Source: Actinokineospora baliensis
GTDB lineage: Bacteria > Actinomycetota > Actinomycetes > Mycobacteriales > Pseudonocardiaceae
Length of the DNA: 64,000 nt
Assembly: GCF_016907695.1 (NCBI RefSeq)
Contig: NZ_JAFBCK010000001.1
Coordinates: 3,878,501-3,942,500 of the forward strand
Reading direction: 5' to 3'
Shown piece after piece: positions 37,246 through 45,511 of the stretch; positions within the stretch are counted from its first letter, which is position 1, and every line of letters begins with the position of its first letter. A program made the position numbers and the translations under genes. The notes below the pieces were generated by a model. The model had not been told where the DNA came from, searched no databases, and saw only the letters and a program-made list of their open reading frames with translations.

Positions 37246-37962
37246 ATGACCGCCGCCGAGCACCCCCCCGAGCCGCCCTGGTGGACCCCGCCGAAGAACA
37301 GCGGCCCCCGGCGCTCGCTCACCAGGGCGACGATCCTCGCCGCGGCCCGCCCGATCCTGCGCGCCGAGGGCATCGACGGCCTGAGCATGCGGCGGCTGGC
37401 CACCGAACTGGGCACCGGCCCCGCCTCGCTCTACGCCCACGTCGCCAACAAGGACGAACTGCTCGACCTGCTGTTCGACCAGGTCGCGGGGGAGATCCCG
37501 CTGCCGGAGCCGGACCCGGCGCGCTGGCGCGAGCAGTTCACCGCCCTGTGGACCGCCGCGCACGAAACGCTCATGGACAACGGCGACATCGCCAGGGTGA
37601 GCCTCGGCCGGGTCCCCCTCGGCCCCAACTCCATGCGCGCCGCCGAGACGACAGTGGTGATCCTGCGCGGCGCGGGCATCCCACCTCAGCCGGTGGCTTG
37701 GGCGCTGGACGCCGTCCCGCTCTACGTCGCCGCCAGCGCCGTCGAAAACGCGATCGGCGTCGCCCAGGCCCGAGTGGGCAACCCCCCCGAAGAGCACTAC
37801 GCCAGAGTCGCCGAGTACTTCGCCGCCCTGTCGCCCACGCACTACCCGCTGATGAGCGGCATGGCCCGAGAACTCGCCGAAGGCGGCCGAACCGAGCGGT
37901 TCGCGTTCGGCCTCGACCTGCTCGTCCGCGGCCTGGAGTCACACATCGCGCCCCAGGGGTGA
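37246..37962 (+). CDS. TetR/AcrR-family regulator (TetR_C-type) of the adjacent efflux pump
   Basis: 238 aa from the ATG at 37246. The N-terminal helix-turn-helix is clear: SLTRATILAAARPILRAEGIDGLSMRRLATELGTGPASLYAHVANKDELLDLL (~35-90). The rest is a helical ligand-binding domain of the TetR_C class (TLMDNGDIARVSLGRVPLGPN...). Divergent from the MFS gene across a region with three matching operator half-site pairs, so it should repress the pump and itself until an effector, probably the pump substrate, binds. No oddities in length or motifs. Confidence 0.92.
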   Translation: MTAAEHPPEPPWWTPPKNSGPRRSLTRATILAAARPILRAEGIDGLSMRRLATELGTGPASLYAHVANKDELLDLLFDQVAGEIPLPEPDPARWREQFTALWTAAHETLMDNGDIARVSLGRVPLGPNSMRAAETTVVILRGAGIPPQPVAWALDAVPLYVAASAVENAIGVAQARVGNPPEEHYARVAEYFAALSPTHYPLMSGMARELAEGGRTERFAFGLDLLVRGLESHIAPQG

Positions 37963-38066
37963 CGCGAGCTCGCCGGGGGCGGCCTCGAACTGGCGATCGG
38001 CCTCGAAGCCGCTCGGCCGAGGGGCGGCCTGGGGCGAGCCGGGCGAAGATGCCTGATCTTGAGTTG

Positions 38067-38350
38067 TGCGCGACGACCGATGTCGGCCTGCGCGTCGGTG
38101 AGGCCGGTCTGGTGGGCAGCCGGTCCTGGTGCGCCGCTCGGCCGGAGGCGTTCGGCCGCACGGTGGCGGCTCGGACGCGTGGGCAGTTGGGCGAGGCACT
38201 GCTCCCGGGTGGTGCTGCGCGACGACCGATGTCGGCTTGCGCGTTGGCGAGGCTGAGTCTGGTGGCCAACCGGTCTTGGTGCGCCGCTCGGCCTGGAGGC
38301 GTTCGGCCGCACGGTGGCGGCTCGGACGCGTGGGCAGTTGGGCGAGTGCA
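38067..38350. repeat. Imperfect tandem duplication, ~150-bp unit
   Basis: The sequence from TGCGCGACGACCGATGTCGG (38067) recurs at 38216 with a few substitutions and a 2-bp indel, so the unit is about 149-151 bp. Both copies contain CGGCCGCACGGTGGCGGCTC. The region 37963-38553 between the two TetR genes shows no credible coding sequence apart from this duplication. Confidence 0.8.
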
Positions 38351-38553
38351 CCTGCTCCCCACTGGTGCGGCCACCGGGACCGACTTGTGCGCCATTGAGA
38401 CCGACCTCGTCCCGCCGCCGGTGCGGGCCTCGGTGGTCAGCCTTCGAAAGCGCCCGGTCACATGGCGCGAGCCCGGCGGGGGCGCTCGCTACCGGGATCG
38501 GTCCACAAGGGGCGGTGGGGCGATCCCGGTCACAGTGGACGGTCGGGTTCGGG

Positions 38554-39345
38554 TCAGCCCGTCGTGTCGCGGGAGTCGACCAGGGCCTGCACGCCGTCGA
38601 GGATGCGGGCTAGGCCGAACTCGAACACGTGCTTGGGGTCCTCCGCCGCTCGGCCGACCGCGCTGACCACGGCGGCGGCGAGCGGGTAGCGGCTCTGGTC
38701 GAGCAGCGTGGTGAGGACCGGGTTGTGCGCGGCCCACCACTGCTGCTCGCTGACCCCGCTCTCGCCGTCCCCGCTGGCCTCCACCGCGCGCCGCGCGGAG
38801 GTCTCCGCGTGTCCGATCACCAGCGTGAGCACGGTGTCCATCTCGGTTTCGGTCAGCCCGATCCCGGCGACGGTGCCCAGCTCGTAGTCGAACTTGGCGA
38901 TCACGTTGGGGCCCAGCGGTGGGCGGCTCACCCCGACCCGCAGCATCCACGGGTGCCGGTGGTAGAGCTCCCAGTTCTGCTTGGCGACCTGTTCGAGCCG
39001 CTCGCGCCAGCACCGCCGGTTGTCCTCGGGCGACTGCGCGCTCACGCGGTGTGTGTCGGCGTAGACGGTGTCGAGCATCAGGTCTATCAGCTCGGCCTTG
39101 CCCGGCACGTAGGTGTAGAGCGACATCGTGCCCACGTTGAGCTTGTCGGCCACCCGGCGCATGGACAGCGCGCCGAGCCCGTCGGTGTCGGCGACCTCGA
39201 TGGCCGCGGCCACGATCCGGTCGACGCTCAGGTCACGCCTGCCGTTGCGGACCGGCGCCTGGGTCTGCTTGCGCCACAGCAGCGCGAGGCTGCGCGCGGG
39301 ATCGCCGCCGCCCCCGGTGTGGTCCTTCGTCGCGTCCTTTGCCAT
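38554..39345 (-). CDS. TetR/AcrR-family transcriptional regulator (TetR_C-type)
   Basis: 263 aa, ATG at 39345. The DNA-binding domain is LSVDRIVAAAIEVADTDGLGALSMRRVADKLNVGTMSLYTYVPGKAELIDLML (~40-92). A Gly-rich N-terminal tail precedes it. The C-terminal helical domain (ERLEQVAKQNWELYHRHPWMLRVGVSRPPLGPN) is of the TetR_C type shared with the regulator at 37246. Its partner is not obvious: the gene beyond its promoter side (39820-41154) is transcribed in the same direction toward it. It is perhaps autoregulated through the inverted repeat at 39686-39707. Confidence 0.9.
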   Translation of the reverse strand: MAKDATKDHTGGGGDPARSLALLWRKQTQAPVRNGRRDLSVDRIVAAAIEVADTDGLGALSMRRVADKLNVGTMSLYTYVPGKAELIDLMLDTVYADTHRVSAQSPEDNRRCWRERLEQVAKQNWELYHRHPWMLRVGVSRPPLGPNVIAKFDYELGTVAGIGLTETEMDTVLTLVIGHAETSARRAVEASGDGESGVSEQQWWAAHNPVLTTLLDQSRYPLAAAVVSAVGRAAEDPKHVFEFGLARILDGVQALVDSRDTTG

Positions 39346-39685
39346 GGTGGCCCGATCCTAACTGGTCCGCCTCGGTGCGGTCGGCGACGCACAGGCCCGG
39401 GCCAATCCGGCCACCTGCGGATCACCGACCGTGATCGGTCCCAACGTTCTCGTGTGGACGATCGGCCCGCCAGCCCCCGGTGCGCGCCACCCACCGGGAC
39501 CGCGCTGCCCACGCGGTCCGCCCGGCACCCGATTCGACTGGACCATCCGTCCCCTCCTGTCGTGCATAGGGATACCAGCGGCGGGTGCCCGGGCGGTCGG
39601 GAACCGGCCCCGACGCGCCCGGCGCGCGCAGCCGGTCGCCGAACGGGCGGTGCCGCGGCTGCCCCCGCGACCCCGCAGGACCCCC

Positions 39686-39707
39686 ACCGTACCGGAGTTC
39701 GTACGGT
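39686..39707. promoter_or_regulatory. Inverted repeat, possible TetR operator
   Basis: ACCGTAC (39686-39692) and GTACGGT (39701-39707) form perfect 7-bp arms 8 bp apart. It is 341 bp upstream of the second TetR gene, in an intergenic region (39346-39819) that holds no gene. Confidence 0.35.
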
Positions 39708-39725
39708 ATACGCCCCCATGCGCGC

Positions 39726-39756
39726 GGGGCCCGGACCGATTGCCGGTCCGAGCCCC
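39726..39756 (-). terminator. Hairpin terminator of the DUF2637 gene
   Basis: Two stacked stems, GGGGC/GCCCC outside and GGACCG/CGGTCC inside, with a 5-nt loop, lie about 60 nt beyond the minus-strand stop codon at 39820. Confidence 0.5.
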
Positions 39757-39819
39757 GTTCCGCGAGCGGATTCACGTGGTGGCGACCCCCGCGCGTGTCG
39801 ATCACGCGGTGGTCGACGG

Positions 39820-41154
39820 CTACGGCGCGATGGCGCGCAGCGACTCGATGCTGTTGAGCTCGCTCTCGCGCACCGAGACACCCCTGGCGTGGGTGACCCG
39901 CCACAGCGTGGTCAGGCTCTGCAGCGGGTGCAGGAACCAGCCCCACGCGCCGATCACCGGCAGCGACCTGGCGACCCGGCCCCTGGCCCGGCGCTCGCTG
40001 CGCGAGTGCCAGCCGATGTGCAGTTCGAACAGCAGGATGCCGACCGCGGCTGGCGCGGCGAACATGATCGACGCCTCGATGCCGTAGCCCTTGCCCGCGG
40101 CGTGCTCCCAGTTCAGGTACACGCTGCCCGCGAGCAGGGCCAGCAGCGCGAACCGGGGGCCCGCGCCGGAGTAGGGCGACAGGGCGTACCGGTGCGCCAG
40201 GCCCGCGACGATCAGCGCGGACGCGTCGAACACCAGCGACACCACGGCGGCCAGCGGGGTGGGGATGCTGAACCCGCGGGCGTACTCGAACAGCGACCAC
40301 CAGGAGATGCCCATCGCGGCGACCAGCACCACGATCCAGGCCATGTTCGCCGACCACGACAGCACGGTGGGCACCTTCGGCGTCAGCGGCGCCGCGGGCT
40401 CCATCAGCGGGTTGTCGATCCGCTCGGCGCGCGCGGTGACGTAGGCGTCGACCGGGGCCTGCTCGGCGACGACGACGGCGTTGCTCCTGGGGGCCTCGGC
40501 GAGCGCCTTGGGCTCCTCGGTCCGCTCGTCGTCGTCGGCGTCGACGACGGCCGCGTCGACCTTGGCGGCGTCGACATCGACATCGACATCGTTGGTGTCG
40601 GGCTCGGCGGGGTGGGGGGCGGCGGTCGGCGTCGCGGTGTCCGCGTCCGGGGTCACCTTGTCCTGGGTCGCCTCGTCCGGGTTGGCCTTGTCCGGGCTGG
40701 CGGTGTCGAGGACGGCGGTGTCGAGGGTCGCGGTGTCCGCGCCGGGGTTTCTGTCGGTGTCCACGGTGTCCGAGTCGGGTGAGGGGATGGGGGTGGGGTC
40801 GTCCTGGCGGGGCTGGGCGCCGACCGGGGTGAGGTCGACGACCGTGGGCGACTCGTCCGCCGCGGGGGCCTCCGCGCTCGAGCGCAGCGCGTCGAGTTCG
40901 GCGAGCAGTTCCGGGCTCATCGCCACCAGGTCGCCGGTGTCGCCGATGCGGTTCTCGCCGCGCCAGGTGTTGATGATGCCGGTCGCGTAGGCCCGGGTGA
41001 CGCCGTTGACCCCGTAGGCGGCCAGCCACTGCTGCACCGCGTGCGTGGTCGGCGGGTCGACCTGCGCGCACGCGTAGCGGATCTTGTCGGCCAGGCTGAC
41101 CGTGGCCGCGATGGCCTCGGCGTGCTCGGGGTCTATGTCGATCTTCGGACTCAC
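39820..41154 (-). CDS. DUF2637 (Spd-like) membrane protein with N-terminal HTH-like region
   Basis: 444 aa from the GTG at 41154 with AGGAG upstream. Residues ~1-70 look like a helix-turn-helix module (ATVSLADKIRYACAQ, HAVQQWLAAYGVNGVTRAYATGIINTWRGE). A long acidic, Thr/Asp-rich low-complexity linker (~90-240, DTATLDTAVLDTA and DVDVDVDAAKVDAAVVDADDDE) follows. The C-terminal ~200 residues hold about four membrane helices plus a conserved basic tail (SRSERRARGRVARSLPVIGAWGWFLHPLQSL), matching DUF2637, a family common on actinomycete plasmids and integrative elements near transfer/spread genes. Here no replication, integration or transfer gene accompanies it. Confidence 0.82.
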   Translation of the reverse strand: MSPKIDIDPEHAEAIAATVSLADKIRYACAQVDPPTTHAVQQWLAAYGVNGVTRAYATGIINTWRGENRIGDTGDLVAMSPELLAELDALRSSAEAPAADESPTVVDLTPVGAQPRQDDPTPIPSPDSDTVDTDRNPGADTATLDTAVLDTASPDKANPDEATQDKVTPDADTATPTAAPHPAEPDTNDVDVDVDAAKVDAAVVDADDDERTEEPKALAEAPRSNAVVVAEQAPVDAYVTARAERIDNPLMEPAAPLTPKVPTVLSWSANMAWIVVLVAAMGISWWSLFEYARGFSIPTPLAAVVSLVFDASALIVAGLAHRYALSPYSGAGPRFALLALLAGSVYLNWEHAAGKGYGIEASIMFAAPAAVGILLFELHIGWHSRSERRARGRVARSLPVIGAWGWFLHPLQSLTTLWRVTHARGVSVRESELNSIESLRAIAP

Positions 41155-41279
41155 CTGCGCGCTCCTGTCGATGGATGGCTGCGGATGACGCGGACCCGGT
41201 GTCGAGTCGATGGGTGAGAGCACTCTGTCGGACGCGCTCGGCGGGCGTCCACCCGGGGGGTGCTGGCCGCGACCGAGGA

Positions 41280-41978
41280 TCAACGATCTTGACCGACTCG
41301 TGCCCTCGCCGTTATCAAGGTCGACTTCGCAGGCCGCCGCCGGTCCACAGTGGACCGGCGGCGCCAGGTCAGCGCCACCGCGACCACCAGCAGCGACAGC
41401 AGCGGGCGCGGTCCGCCCACGATCGTGGAGATCGTGATGTCGCCCACCACCGCGCCGACGGTGGCCGCGAACAGCCACCCGGGTGCGGTCGCGGGTTTGG
41501 CCCCGCGCGCCCACGGCGTGCGGCCACCGGGCTTGACCACCGACAACCACGCCTGCGCCGCGATCGCGGCCACCATCACCGCGGTGCCGACCAGTTGCGG
41601 CACCGGCGCGACGGCCCGCTCACCCGCGCGCGCCGCGGCCACCAGGTCGTTGAGCCCGGCGGAGAGCACGAAGATGCCGATGTTGAGCTGCGCGACGGTC
41701 ACCCCGAACTTGGCCAGCACCCACCAGTGCCGGAAGAAACCCCACGCGGTGCCCGCTGACAGCACGATCCCGGTCGCGGCGGAGGCGTTGGCGAACGGCG
41801 CGAGCAGCGCGGTGTCCACGACGTGGGCCATCTCCGCGGCGCCGAGCCGGATCGCCGGGTCGTCGGTGGTGTTGCCGACGACCAGCAGCGTGAACAGGAC
41901 CAGCGCCTGCGCCATCCAGCCGACGGAGGTGATCACGTGCAGCCAGACGGTGCTCTGCCGCCAGCGGTTCTTCCCCAT
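41280..41978 (-). CDS. Predicted multi-pass membrane protein
   Basis: 232 aa from the ATG at 41978; a GTG at 41987 is an alternative, and neither has a strong ribosome-binding site. About five to six membrane helices: VWLHVITSVGWMAQALVLFTLLV, LAPFANASAATGIVLSAGTAWG, WVLAKFGVTVAQLNIGIFVLSAG, LVGTAVMVAAIAAQAWLSVV, APGWLFAATVGAVVGDITIS, LLSLLVVAVALTW. A conserved WLH at the start of TM1 and WGFFRHWWVLAKFGVT suggest the DUF2269-like group of small actinobacterial membrane proteins, but this is not certain. Function unknown. Confidence 0.72.
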   Translation of the reverse strand: MGKNRWRQSTVWLHVITSVGWMAQALVLFTLLVVGNTTDDPAIRLGAAEMAHVVDTALLAPFANASAATGIVLSAGTAWGFFRHWWVLAKFGVTVAQLNIGIFVLSAGLNDLVAAARAGERAVAPVPQLVGTAVMVAAIAAQAWLSVVKPGGRTPWARGAKPATAPGWLFAATVGAVVGDITISTIVGGPRPLLSLLVVAVALTWRRRSTVDRRRPAKSTLITARARVGQDR

Positions 41979-42051
41979 GTCGATCACCGTGGCGCTGGTG
42001 GCCGTCGGCGCGGTAGCGGCGTGATCCCGGTCCCGACCCTGGATTCGGCCC

Positions 42052-42091
42052 CTAGGGGATGCCTACGGTGGGGGGTGAACCGATCCCCTGG
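42052..42091 (+). promoter_or_regulatory. Leader dyad overlapping the threonine synthase ribosome-binding site
   Basis: CTAGGGGAT (42052-42060) can pair with ATCCCCTGG (42083-42091) with one wobble. The right arm runs into the GGAGGG Shine-Dalgarno (42090-42095), so folding of the leader could mask translation initiation. No known riboswitch class is recognised. Confidence 0.3.
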
Positions 42092-42101
42092 AGGGTGTGC
42101 T

Positions 42102-43307
42102 GTGGCGTTCTCGACGCTGTCCCACTTGGAGTGCCCTAAGTGCGGTGCGCACCTCGACGCGGCGGTGGTGCAGGGGACGTGTTCCTGCGGCTCACCCCTG
42201 CTCGCCCGGTATGACCTGGATGCCGCGCGGGGGATGGCGCCTGCCGGGCGGGAAGCGACGCTGTGGCGCTACCACGAGGTTCTCCCCGTCGCGTCGCCGT
42301 CGGCGGTGATCAGCCTGGGGGAGGGGATGACCCCGCTGTTGCCGCTGCCCGTGCACGGCAAGCGCTTGGGCGTCCCCGATCTCTGGATGAAGGACGAGGG
42401 GCTGATCCCCACGGGCTCCTTCAAAGCGCGCGGCGCGGCGGTGGGCGTGTCCCGCGCGGCGGAGCTGGGGGTACGCGGGATCGCCATGCCCACCAACGGC
42501 AACGCGGGCGCCGCTTGGGCGCTCTACGCGGCCAGGGCGGGGATGCGCTCGCTGATCGCGATGCCGGTGGACGCACCCGAGATCACCCGCGCGGAGTGCG
42601 TCGCCGCCGGTGCCGAGCTCTACTTGGTCGACGGTCTGATCTCGCACGCGGGCGCGCTGATCCGGGAAGCCTTAAAGCAGCGCCCGGACTACCAGGACGT
42701 GTCGACGCTGAAAGAGCCGTACCGCATCGAAGGCAAGAAGACGATGGGGTACGAGATCGTGGAACAGCTCGGGATGCGCGCCCCGGACGTGATCCTCTAC
42801 CCGACCGGTGGCGGGGTGGGGCTGATCGGCATCCACAAGGCGCTCGATGAGATGCGCGCGATGGGCTGGCTCAATCCCGAGACCCGCTTGGTCGCGGTGC
42901 AGGCCGAAGGCTGCCGCCCGATCGTCGACGCGTGGGAATCCGGGGCCACCGAAAGCGCCGCCCCCGAAGCACCGACCACGATCGCCTTCGGCATCAACGT
43001 CCCCAAACCCCTGGGCGACTTCCTGATCCTGCGCGCCCTCGCGGAGACCTCCGGCACGGCGGTCGCCGTCACCGACGAAGAACTCCTCACCGCACAACGA
43101 CAACTGGCCCGCGACGAAGGCACCTTCATCTGCCCGGAAGGCGCGGCCTGCTTCGCCGCCCTCACCCGCCTCCGGGAAACCGGCTGGCTCAACGGAACCG
43201 AACGGGTGGTGGTCCTCAACACCGGCACCGGCGTCAAGTACCCGGACACGGTGTCGGTGGAAGTTCCCACGGTTCCCGCGGACGGCGCCCTGCCTGGCCC
43301 CAGTTAG
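42102..43307 (+). CDS. thrC: Threonine synthase (PLP-dependent)
   Basis: 401 aa from the GTG at 42102, placed by GGAGGG 6-7 nt upstream. An N-terminal zinc-ribbon-like segment (CPKCGAHL, CSCGSPL) precedes a fold-type II PLP domain: LGEGMTPLLPLP, DLWMKDEGLIPTGSFKARGAAVGVSRA with the Schiff-base Lys, PTNGNAGAAWALYAARAGM, and YPTGGGVGLIGIHKALDEM for phosphate binding. It converts O-phospho-L-homoserine to L-threonine. The zinc-ribbon form is the common stand-alone version in many bacteria. Its tail overlaps the convergent GGDEF gene by 4 bp. It competes with the polymer pathway for aspartate-family carbon, but nothing links their regulation. Confidence 0.9.
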   Translation: MAFSTLSHLECPKCGAHLDAAVVQGTCSCGSPLLARYDLDAARGMAPAGREATLWRYHEVLPVASPSAVISLGEGMTPLLPLPVHGKRLGVPDLWMKDEGLIPTGSFKARGAAVGVSRAAELGVRGIAMPTNGNAGAAWALYAARAGMRSLIAMPVDAPEITRAECVAAGAELYLVDGLISHAGALIREALKQRPDYQDVSTLKEPYRIEGKKTMGYEIVEQLGMRAPDVILYPTGGGVGLIGIHKALDEMRAMGWLNPETRLVAVQAEGCRPIVDAWESGATESAAPEAPTTIAFGINVPKPLGDFLILRALAETSGTAVAVTDEELLTAQRQLARDEGTFICPEGAACFAALTRLRETGWLNGTERVVVLNTGTGVKYPDTVSVEVPTVPADGALPGPS

Positions 43308-45442
43308 CTCTTGCCGAGCAGGGGCCTGCTCGCGGCGAGCACTCCCCGTTCCTGCAAGGCCACGAACACCTCCACCAACGCCGGTTCGAACTGCGTGCCG
43401 CTGCCCGCCACCAACTCCGCGCACGCCCGCTCGACCGTCACCGCCGCCTGGTACGGCCGGTCCGCCAGCATGGCCACCCAGGCGGTGCACACGGCCACCA
43501 CCCGCGCCTCCGGCCGGATCTCGCCCCCGCGTAGACCATCCGGATAACCCGTTCCGTCCCAGCGTTCAGCGTGCTGCCGGACCACAGCCGCGACCGCGGT
43601 GTGCCCCGGGACCACCGACACCATGCGGTGGCCGTGCTCGGGGTGGGCGCGCACCAAGCCCCACTCGGCTTCGGTCAACGGGCCGGGCTTCACCAGCACC
43701 GACCGCGGGATCGCGATCTTGCCGATGTCGTGCAGCCGTCCCGCCAGTTCGGCGGTCCGGGTGGACTCCTCGTCCAGGCCGGACTCGGTGGCCACCAGGC
43801 GCGCGACCCTGGCCACCGCTCGGCTGCGCCGCTCACCGGCGAGCAGGGCGTCGACCTCGTCGGCGAGCAGGTGCAGGTAGTCGAGGCCGTCGACCGGGGC
43901 CTCGGCCGCGGCGACGCCGAACACGACCTGGTCGCGGCCCGCGTCCTTGGCCGCGTAGAGGGCCCGGTCGGCGATGGACACCAGGTCGTTGGGGTCGGTG
44001 CCGTGCGTCGGGTGCACCGCGGTGCCGACCGACACCGTCACCCGCACGCGCTTGCCGGTGGGCAGCGTGATCTCCTCGCCAGCCACGGTCCGGCGCAGCC
44101 GCTCGGCGATGATCGGCAGGGTCCGCGCGGTGGCGCCGGGCAGGATCAGCGCGAACTCCTCGCCGCCGTAGCGGGCCAGCACCTCGCCCGCGCGCACGGT
44201 GGCCCGCAGCCGCGCGGAGATCTCCACCAGCACCTGGTCGCCAGCCGGGTGGCCGTCGCGGTCGTTGATGGTCTTGAAGTGGTCGACGTCGGCGATCAGC
44301 ACCGCCACCGAGCCGCCGGTGCGGCGCGCCTTGGCGATCTCCAGCGGCAGTTGCGCCTCGAAGAACCGGCGGGTGTGCAGCCCGGTGAGCGCGTCGGTGA
44401 TGGCCAGCCTGCGCTGGTCGGACACCAGGGCGGCGAGCCGGGCGATGGTGAGCGCGAACAACAGCGCGCAGGTCCCCGCGACCACCGGTACGTCGCGCAC
44501 CGACCCGCCCGCCCACTGCGCGAACAGCACCGCGGGGGCGATCAGCGCGGCACCGGACAGGCCCGCGATGCGCACCGGGCTCAGCGGCGCGTCCGGCACC
44601 GGCGACGGCTCGGCCATCGCCCGCATCGTCGGGTGCAGCGCGCTCGCGCCCAGCGCCAGGTTGCCGGTCAGCCAGATCGCGTCCAGGAAGTTGCCCGCCT
44701 GGAAGGTGCCGTTGAGCTGCTGCACCACGTAGATCGTGTCCGCGGTCATGATCGCGGCGAGCCAGCCGATGAACAGGAAGAACGCGGGCGGGCGCGACCC
44801 GCGGCCCAGCAGCAGGCCCAGCGCGACGGTCATCAGCGCCAAGTCCATCACCGGGTAGCCCAGCGAGACGACCTCGACCAGCAGTGGGGCGCCGAGGCGG
44901 GTCTGCGGGCCGAGCACGTACAGCCACGACAGCATCGCCGCGACCACCGCCAGCGTCCCGGCGTCGAGCAGACCGGCCACACCGTGCCCGGGGGTGCGGC
45001 GGCGGATCAGCAGCACGATCCCGGCCACGGCCAGCGGGTAGTGCGCCAGGTAGAACGGGTCCGCCAGCGACGGGTACGCGGTCACGTCGAAGACGTAGTG
45101 CGAGATGTAGAAGATCGCGTCGGCCAGCGCGTAGACCAGTTGGCTCGCCGCGATCAGCAGCCACGGCAACGCGGGCCGCGGCCGGTGCCAGACCATGCCG
45201 GTGCACACCGCCACCGCAGCCGAGGTGCTGATCAGGCAGTACAGCACGACCCGCAGCGGGAAGCCGCCCGCGGTCACCGGGGCGAGGTAGTAGCCGACGA
45301 CCAGTACCGCGCCCACGGCCAGGTACAGCGCCCACAGCCAACGGGCGGCACGCCGGGAACTGGCGGATGCGGCGGAATCGACCACTCGGACAGAGTGGCA
45401 TAGCGGCTTTCGGCCCCGCGACACGACTCGGCGGGTGATCAT
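43304..45442 (-). CDS. Membrane GGDEF/HD-GYP protein (cyclic-di-GMP turnover)
   Basis: About 712 aa. The start is uncertain: ATG 45442 or GTG 45385, the latter leaving more room after the upstream terminator. The N-terminal ~310 residues contain about nine to ten membrane helices. A GGDEF domain follows (LAITDALTGLHTRRFFE, ADVDHFKTINDRDGH, ARYGGEEFALIL), with an intact GGEEF active site but RAGE where the inhibitory RxxD motif normally lies. An HD-GYP-like domain comes last (RLHDIGKIAIPRSVL, AHPEHGHRM, RQHAERWDGTGYPDGL), with HAE in place of the usual HHE. It probably makes c-di-GMP; hydrolase activity is less certain. Confidence 0.88.
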   Translation of the reverse strand: MITRRVVSRGRKPLCHSVRVVDSAASASSRRAARWLWALYLAVGAVLVVGYYLAPVTAGGFPLRVVLYCLISTSAAVAVCTGMVWHRPRPALPWLLIAASQLVYALADAIFYISHYVFDVTAYPSLADPFYLAHYPLAVAGIVLLIRRRTPGHGVAGLLDAGTLAVVAAMLSWLYVLGPQTRLGAPLLVEVVSLGYPVMDLALMTVALGLLLGRGSRPPAFFLFIGWLAAIMTADTIYVVQQLNGTFQAGNFLDAIWLTGNLALGASALHPTMRAMAEPSPVPDAPLSPVRIAGLSGAALIAPAVLFAQWAGGSVRDVPVVAGTCALLFALTIARLAALVSDQRRLAITDALTGLHTRRFFEAQLPLEIAKARRTGGSVAVLIADVDHFKTINDRDGHPAGDQVLVEISARLRATVRAGEVLARYGGEEFALILPGATARTLPIIAERLRRTVAGEEITLPTGKRVRVTVSVGTAVHPTHGTDPNDLVSIADRALYAAKDAGRDQVVFGVAAAEAPVDGLDYLHLLADEVDALLAGERRSRAVARVARLVATESGLDEESTRTAELAGRLHDIGKIAIPRSVLVKPGPLTEAEWGLVRAHPEHGHRMVSVVPGHTAVAAVVRQHAERWDGTGYPDGLRGGEIRPEARVVAVCTAWVAMLADRPYQAAVTVERACAELVAGSGTQFEPALVEVFVALQERGVLAASRPLLGKS

Positions 45443-45461
45443 CACGTTAGGCCGAACGTGT

Positions 45462-45501
45462 CACGGGGGCGGCACCGGGTCACCCGGTGGCCGCCCCCGT
45501 G
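45462..45501 (-). terminator. Very stable hairpin terminator after the chitinase gene
   Basis: CACGGGGGCGGC (45462-45473) pairs with GCCGCCCCCGTG (45490-45501), and ACCGGGT/ACCCGGT extend the stem inward. It starts 11 nt past the chitinase stop and separates it from the downstream GGDEF gene. Confidence 0.75.
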
Positions 45502-45511
45502 GCACGGTGGG

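Noticed and set aside
43571..45403. 610-codon open frame on the plus strand
   Set aside because: Antisense to the GGDEF/HD-GYP gene and without any domain.
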